In this document: in pieces, positions 6,228 to 8,140 of the stretch | Position numbering within the stretch: position 1 is the stretch's first letter | How the letters are laid out: each line of letters starts with the position of its first letter | Notes under the pieces: generated by a model | The model's input: only the letters and a program-made list of their open reading frames with translations | What the model was told of the DNA's origin: nothing | The model's database searches: none | Assembly: GCA_036507695.1 (NCBI GenBank) | Contig: DATCIR010000123.1 | Location: forward strand, 1-8,140 | DNA: 8,140 nucleotides | Direction: 5' to 3' | Source of the DNA: JAKEGK01 sp036507695 | GTDB taxonomy: Bacteria; Pseudomonadota; Gammaproteobacteria; SZUA-152 | Translations under genes and position numbers: made by a program

Positions 6228-6253
6228 GAACCGCCAAAATCCACTGGCGGTTT
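6228..6253 (+). terminator. Hairpin, possible weak terminator
   Basis: aaccgcca (6229-6236) pairs perfectly with tggcggtt (6245-6252) around an 8-nt loop, with one more G-T pair outside. Only three T follow before G/C bases, so it is a poor intrinsic terminator. It lies downstream of the 63-aa gene. Confidence 0.3.
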
Positions 6254-6329
6254 GCGGTGCTCGAATCACCTCTGCCAGAGAGCTTACCCGGTAAGGCGCC
6301 GCCTGGGTACCAATCGGATATGCCCTGTC

Positions 6330-6543
6330 ATTTTAGATATACCACATATAATGAATTACTGAAATACAGCCCGTTGCAAATAACCACACCAGATATAGCA
6401 GTCTAATGTAGTTTATTGCGAACGTAGTGCTTGTTAAAGAAATTAAAGTATAAAATAATGGCGCCAAGGCGAATAAGTGAGAACTGAATCAAAACAATAA
6501 TCCCCTTCTCTATTCCGGAATACGAGGGTTCATAAGCAGTCAT
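6330..6543 (-). pseudogene. Possible frame-broken small membrane protein
   Basis: On the minus strand an ATG at 6543 opens a 46-residue frame, MTAYEPSYSGIEKG then a hydrophobic helix (IIVLIQFSLIRLGAIILYF), ending at a stop at 6403-6405. In the next frame, overlapping that stop, coding-like residues continue as INYIRLLYLVWLFATGC then ISVIHYMWYI and a stop near 6334. A single-base shift near 6405-6420 would join them into a two-helix membrane protein of about 70 residues. There is no clear Shine-Dalgarno. The region is A/T-rich, so hydrophobic frames can arise by chance. The rest of 6153-6610 holds no other gene I can support. Confidence 0.25.
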
Positions 6544-6596
6544 AAAACCAAGCTGTGTTGTTTTTTCTGGATTGTGAAACAACAATTGATTAACGT

Positions 6597-6603
6597 AAGG
6601 GGA
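6597..6603 (+). promoter_or_regulatory. Ribosome binding site of the PstS-like gene
   Basis: aagggga lies 7 nt before the ATG at 6611. It is among the strongest Shine-Dalgarno sequences in the window and fixes this start. Confidence 0.75.
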
Positions 6604-6610
6604 CTGTTTT

Positions 6611-7408
6611 ATGCGCATAGTCTGGATATCAATTTTTCTGTTCGTGGTTGTGGTGATGATTTTTGTCGGATCGCATGATCCGGACGAAACAGCACGACAG
6701 GCTTCGCTTGTCCCCGAAGCGTCAACTCCTGCAGGCCCTTTTGTTGAAAATAACAATGAAGCTCAAAACAGGCCGGTTGAATTAGCGGCGTTGCCGGCTG
6801 GGCAGCCGCAGACTGGCGCAGCGCCCACCGCGCAAGCCACTGCAAATAACGATTTATCGCCAGTAGCGCAAACTCAGGCGGCCAGTGTGTCAACCACTGA
6901 AACGGCTGTTGAAAGAACTGATACCGTAAAACCGGCTGACAACGCGGATGCGCCGGATACCGCTATGCCAGATACTGTAAGGGCGGCGCAAAAGAAATCT
7001 TTAGGATTACTGGCTCGGTCTATAGAGCAACAAAACAATGAAAACAAGGTGGCGGTCATCGTTCACCCCGACAACAATCAGCGGCTTACAAAGGTTGAAA
7101 TACGCGCCATCTATCAAGACCGTATTACGCAGTGGCGGGATGGATCCAGCATTATGCTTTACAATTTACCTCTGGGTGACGAGCATCGGGAAAAGTTCTC
7201 GCAAGACATTCTGGATATGCCCGCTGTGGCAGCCGATGCGGCAGAGTTGAATCGCAAAGGGAATCAATCGGCGGTTAATTCCGGGCAGATTAAAGCCAAA
7301 AACGTTGTCGTGGCGTATGTTGAGCGCGATCCTAACGCGATTGCCTATGTGCCGCTGTCCATGATTAGGGAAAAGTCCAATGTAAAAGTGGTAATGACAA
7401 TTCCATAA
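6611..7408 (+). CDS. Membrane-anchored PstS-like phosphate-binding domain protein with Ala/Thr/Pro-rich linker
   Basis: A 265-residue protein in three parts. Residues 3-20 form one hydrophobic segment (a membrane anchor or uncleaved signal). Residues 21-143 are a disordered linker rich in Ala, Thr, Pro, Gln and Asn. Residues 145-265 form a compact domain like the short PstS-like (PBP-like) proteins: VAVIVHPDN (147-155), LTKVEIRAIYQDRITQWRDG (159-178), LYNLPLGDEHREKF (183-196), NAIAYVPLS (242-250). In that family the first motif starts a beta strand and the QWxDG turn and LPxG stretch lie near the ligand. Standalone domains of this type are common in Gammaproteobacteria and are not complete transporter binding proteins. 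The domain would sit in the periplasm, held by the linker. No pst genes are near, so transport is not implied. It has a strong Shine-Dalgarno and is convergent with the LysR gene 15 bp away. Confidence 0.82.
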   Translation: MRIVWISIFLFVVVVMIFVGSHDPDETARQASLVPEASTPAGPFVENNNEAQNRPVELAALPAGQPQTGAAPTAQATANNDLSPVAQTQAASVSTTETAVERTDTVKPADNADAPDTAMPDTVRAAQKKSLGLLARSIEQQNNENKVAVIVHPDNNQRLTKVEIRAIYQDRITQWRDGSSIMLYNLPLGDEHREKFSQDILDMPAVAADAAELNRKGNQSAVNSGQIKAKNVVVAYVERDPNAIAYVPLSMIREKSNVKVVMTIP

Positions 7409-7432
7409 TGGCATTGGAAAGAGTTATGGAAT
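7400..7432. repeat. Inverted repeat joining two convergent stop codons
   Basis: attccataa (7400-7408) and ttatggaat (7424-7432) are perfect inverted 9-mers around a 15-nt spacer. Each contains the stop codon of one of the two convergent genes, so both proteins end in Ile-Pro. It might act as a bidirectional terminator, but the stem is A/T-rich and there is no T-tract. Confidence 0.35.
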
Positions 7433-8140
7433 CCGGCTTGCTTCAAGCAAATCCATCATCACTGTCGCGGCATTGGAAAGCGTCCTTTTACGATGCCACA
7501 CGATGCCGAGATTTCGCTGCAATTGCATGCGGGGCACCTTTAACACCATCAGGTCGCTGCCGAGCATGCTGCGAGGTAACAGGCTCCAACCCAGTCCCAC
7601 GCTGACCATCATTTTTATAGTCTCCAGATAGTTGGTTGAAAGCGTCGTTTTAATTTCACAGTTGACGCCGCGAAACGCTGTTTCAAGAATTTGCCGTGTA
7701 TAAGTGTTTTTGCTTGGCAGGATTGCATTGTGTTGCGCAAGCTCGTTTGGGCTTATTCCATTTTTAGATCTCGGTTTGGATGCGAGTGTTTTGGCGAGCG
7801 CATGGGTTTTTCCCACCAGAAATTCCAACGGATCGCGCCAAACCACGCGCGTGTTGAGTTCTGGATTGGACGTGACGGGTATGGTGATGATGCCAAGTTC
7901 CAACTTTCCAGTGAGTACGCCGTGGTAGGCAGCTTCGGAATCCATAAAGTGAATATCCAGGGTCAAATCCGGGTATTGTTGATTGAGCTGTTTGAGGATG
8001 GGTGGCAGGTGGTGCAGGCCGATATGATGACTGGTGCCGATACGCAGGAGCCCGGAAACTTCCCCGCTTAGATTGCTGATCTCGCGTTGGGTGTCTTCCA
8101 GTTGCTGCAGAATAGTTTGCGCGCGTAGATGGAAGATTTC
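7424..8140 (-). CDS. LysR-family transcriptional regulator (N-terminus beyond window)
   Basis: 238 residues are visible, reading in from the window edge at 8140, so about 60 N-terminal residues with the helix-turn-helix are missing from view. The visible part starts in the linker helix (RAQTILQQLEDTQREI) and enters the effector-binding domain at GEVSGLLRIGTSHHIGLHHL. Other features are LDIHFMDSEAAYHGVL, GKLELGIITIP, and ETIKMMVSVGLGWSLLP, the typical second-subdomain signature. It would act in the cytosol as a tetramer, responding to a small ligand. The TSHHIGLH and ETIKMMVS stretches recall LysR proteins I associate with leuC neighbourhoods in pseudomonads; this is memory, not proof, and the divergent neighbour is out of view. 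The frame is uninterrupted to its stop, with no sign of decay. Confidence 0.95.
   Translation of the reverse strand, partial: EIFHLRAQTILQQLEDTQREISNLSGEVSGLLRIGTSHHIGLHHLPPILKQLNQQYPDLTLDIHFMDSEAAYHGVLTGKLELGIITIPVTSNPELNTRVVWRDPLEFLVGKTHALAKTLASKPRSKNGISPNELAQHNAILPSKNTYTRQILETAFRGVNCEIKTTLSTNYLETIKMMVSVGLGWSLLPRSMLGSDLMVLKVPRMQLQRNLGIVWHRKRTLSNAATVMMDLLEASRIP

Noticed and set aside
6251..6275. tRNA T-arm look-alike (ggtgctcgaatcacc followed by ctgcca)
   Set aside because: The acceptor side is too short, the first loop base is C instead of T, and no D or anticodon arm can be found upstream.
7410..7480. Direct repeat ggcattggaaag at 7410-7421 and 7469-7480
   Set aside because: It is short and one copy is inside the LysR coding sequence; probably chance.

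Overview
The window looks like chromosomal DNA of a gammaproteobacterium with mid-range G+C. Reasons: a canonical class II tRNA-Ser(GGA) with encoded CCA; a chorismate synthase of proteobacterial type followed downstream, past one unrecognised ORF, by an HcaT-like MFS transporter; a periplasmic EndA-family nuclease; a LysR regulator of a type familiar from pseudomonad-like bacteria; and intergenic GGA-loop hairpin repeats of a kind I associate with marine Gammaproteobacteria. The genus cannot be fixed from sequence reading alone.

Layout. (1) 29-119, minus: tRNA-Ser(GGA). (2) 120-821: a gene-poor mosaic upstream of the tRNA. A perfect 50-bp copy of the tRNA 5' half plus its immediate upstream flank lies at 350-399, two further 13-nt tRNA 5'-end look-alikes occur, and about eight short hairpins carry GGA in the loop, in units of both orientations. 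(3) 822-1697: an AurF-like diiron oxygenase with a complete set of iron ligands. (4) 1746-2846: aroC, with a promoter whose -10 box is only 6 nt from the start codon. (5) 2920-3480: an unrecognised integral membrane protein. (6) 3579-4727: an HcaT-like MFS transporter. (7) 4767-5423, minus: a secreted EndA-like nuclease homologue in which the expected catalytic His is Leu. (8) 5518-5692: a 159-bp MITE-like element with 14-bp terminal inverted repeats and an 8-bp target duplication, in the style of IS66 ends. (9) 5961-6152: a small orphan protein with a good Shine-Dalgarno. (10) 6330-6543: a possible frame-broken small membrane protein on the minus strand. (11) 6611-7408: a membrane-anchored PstS-like phosphate-binding domain on a long Ala/Thr/Pro-rich linker. 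(12) 7424-8140, minus: a LysR regulator cut by the window edge, lacking its DNA-binding domain here.

How the parts fit. The only metabolic theme is chorismate: aroC makes it, the AurF family is known for oxidising a chorismate-derived amine (p-aminobenzoate), and HcaT-type carriers move aromatic acids. The three are co-directional but have separate gaps, so the link is suggestive only. The rest reads as single genes separated by repeat-bearing spacers. The strongest non-genic signals are the tRNA/hairpin mosaic at 83-552 and the MITE at 5518-5692. I see no CRISPR array, no recombinase, no phage module and no defence gene.
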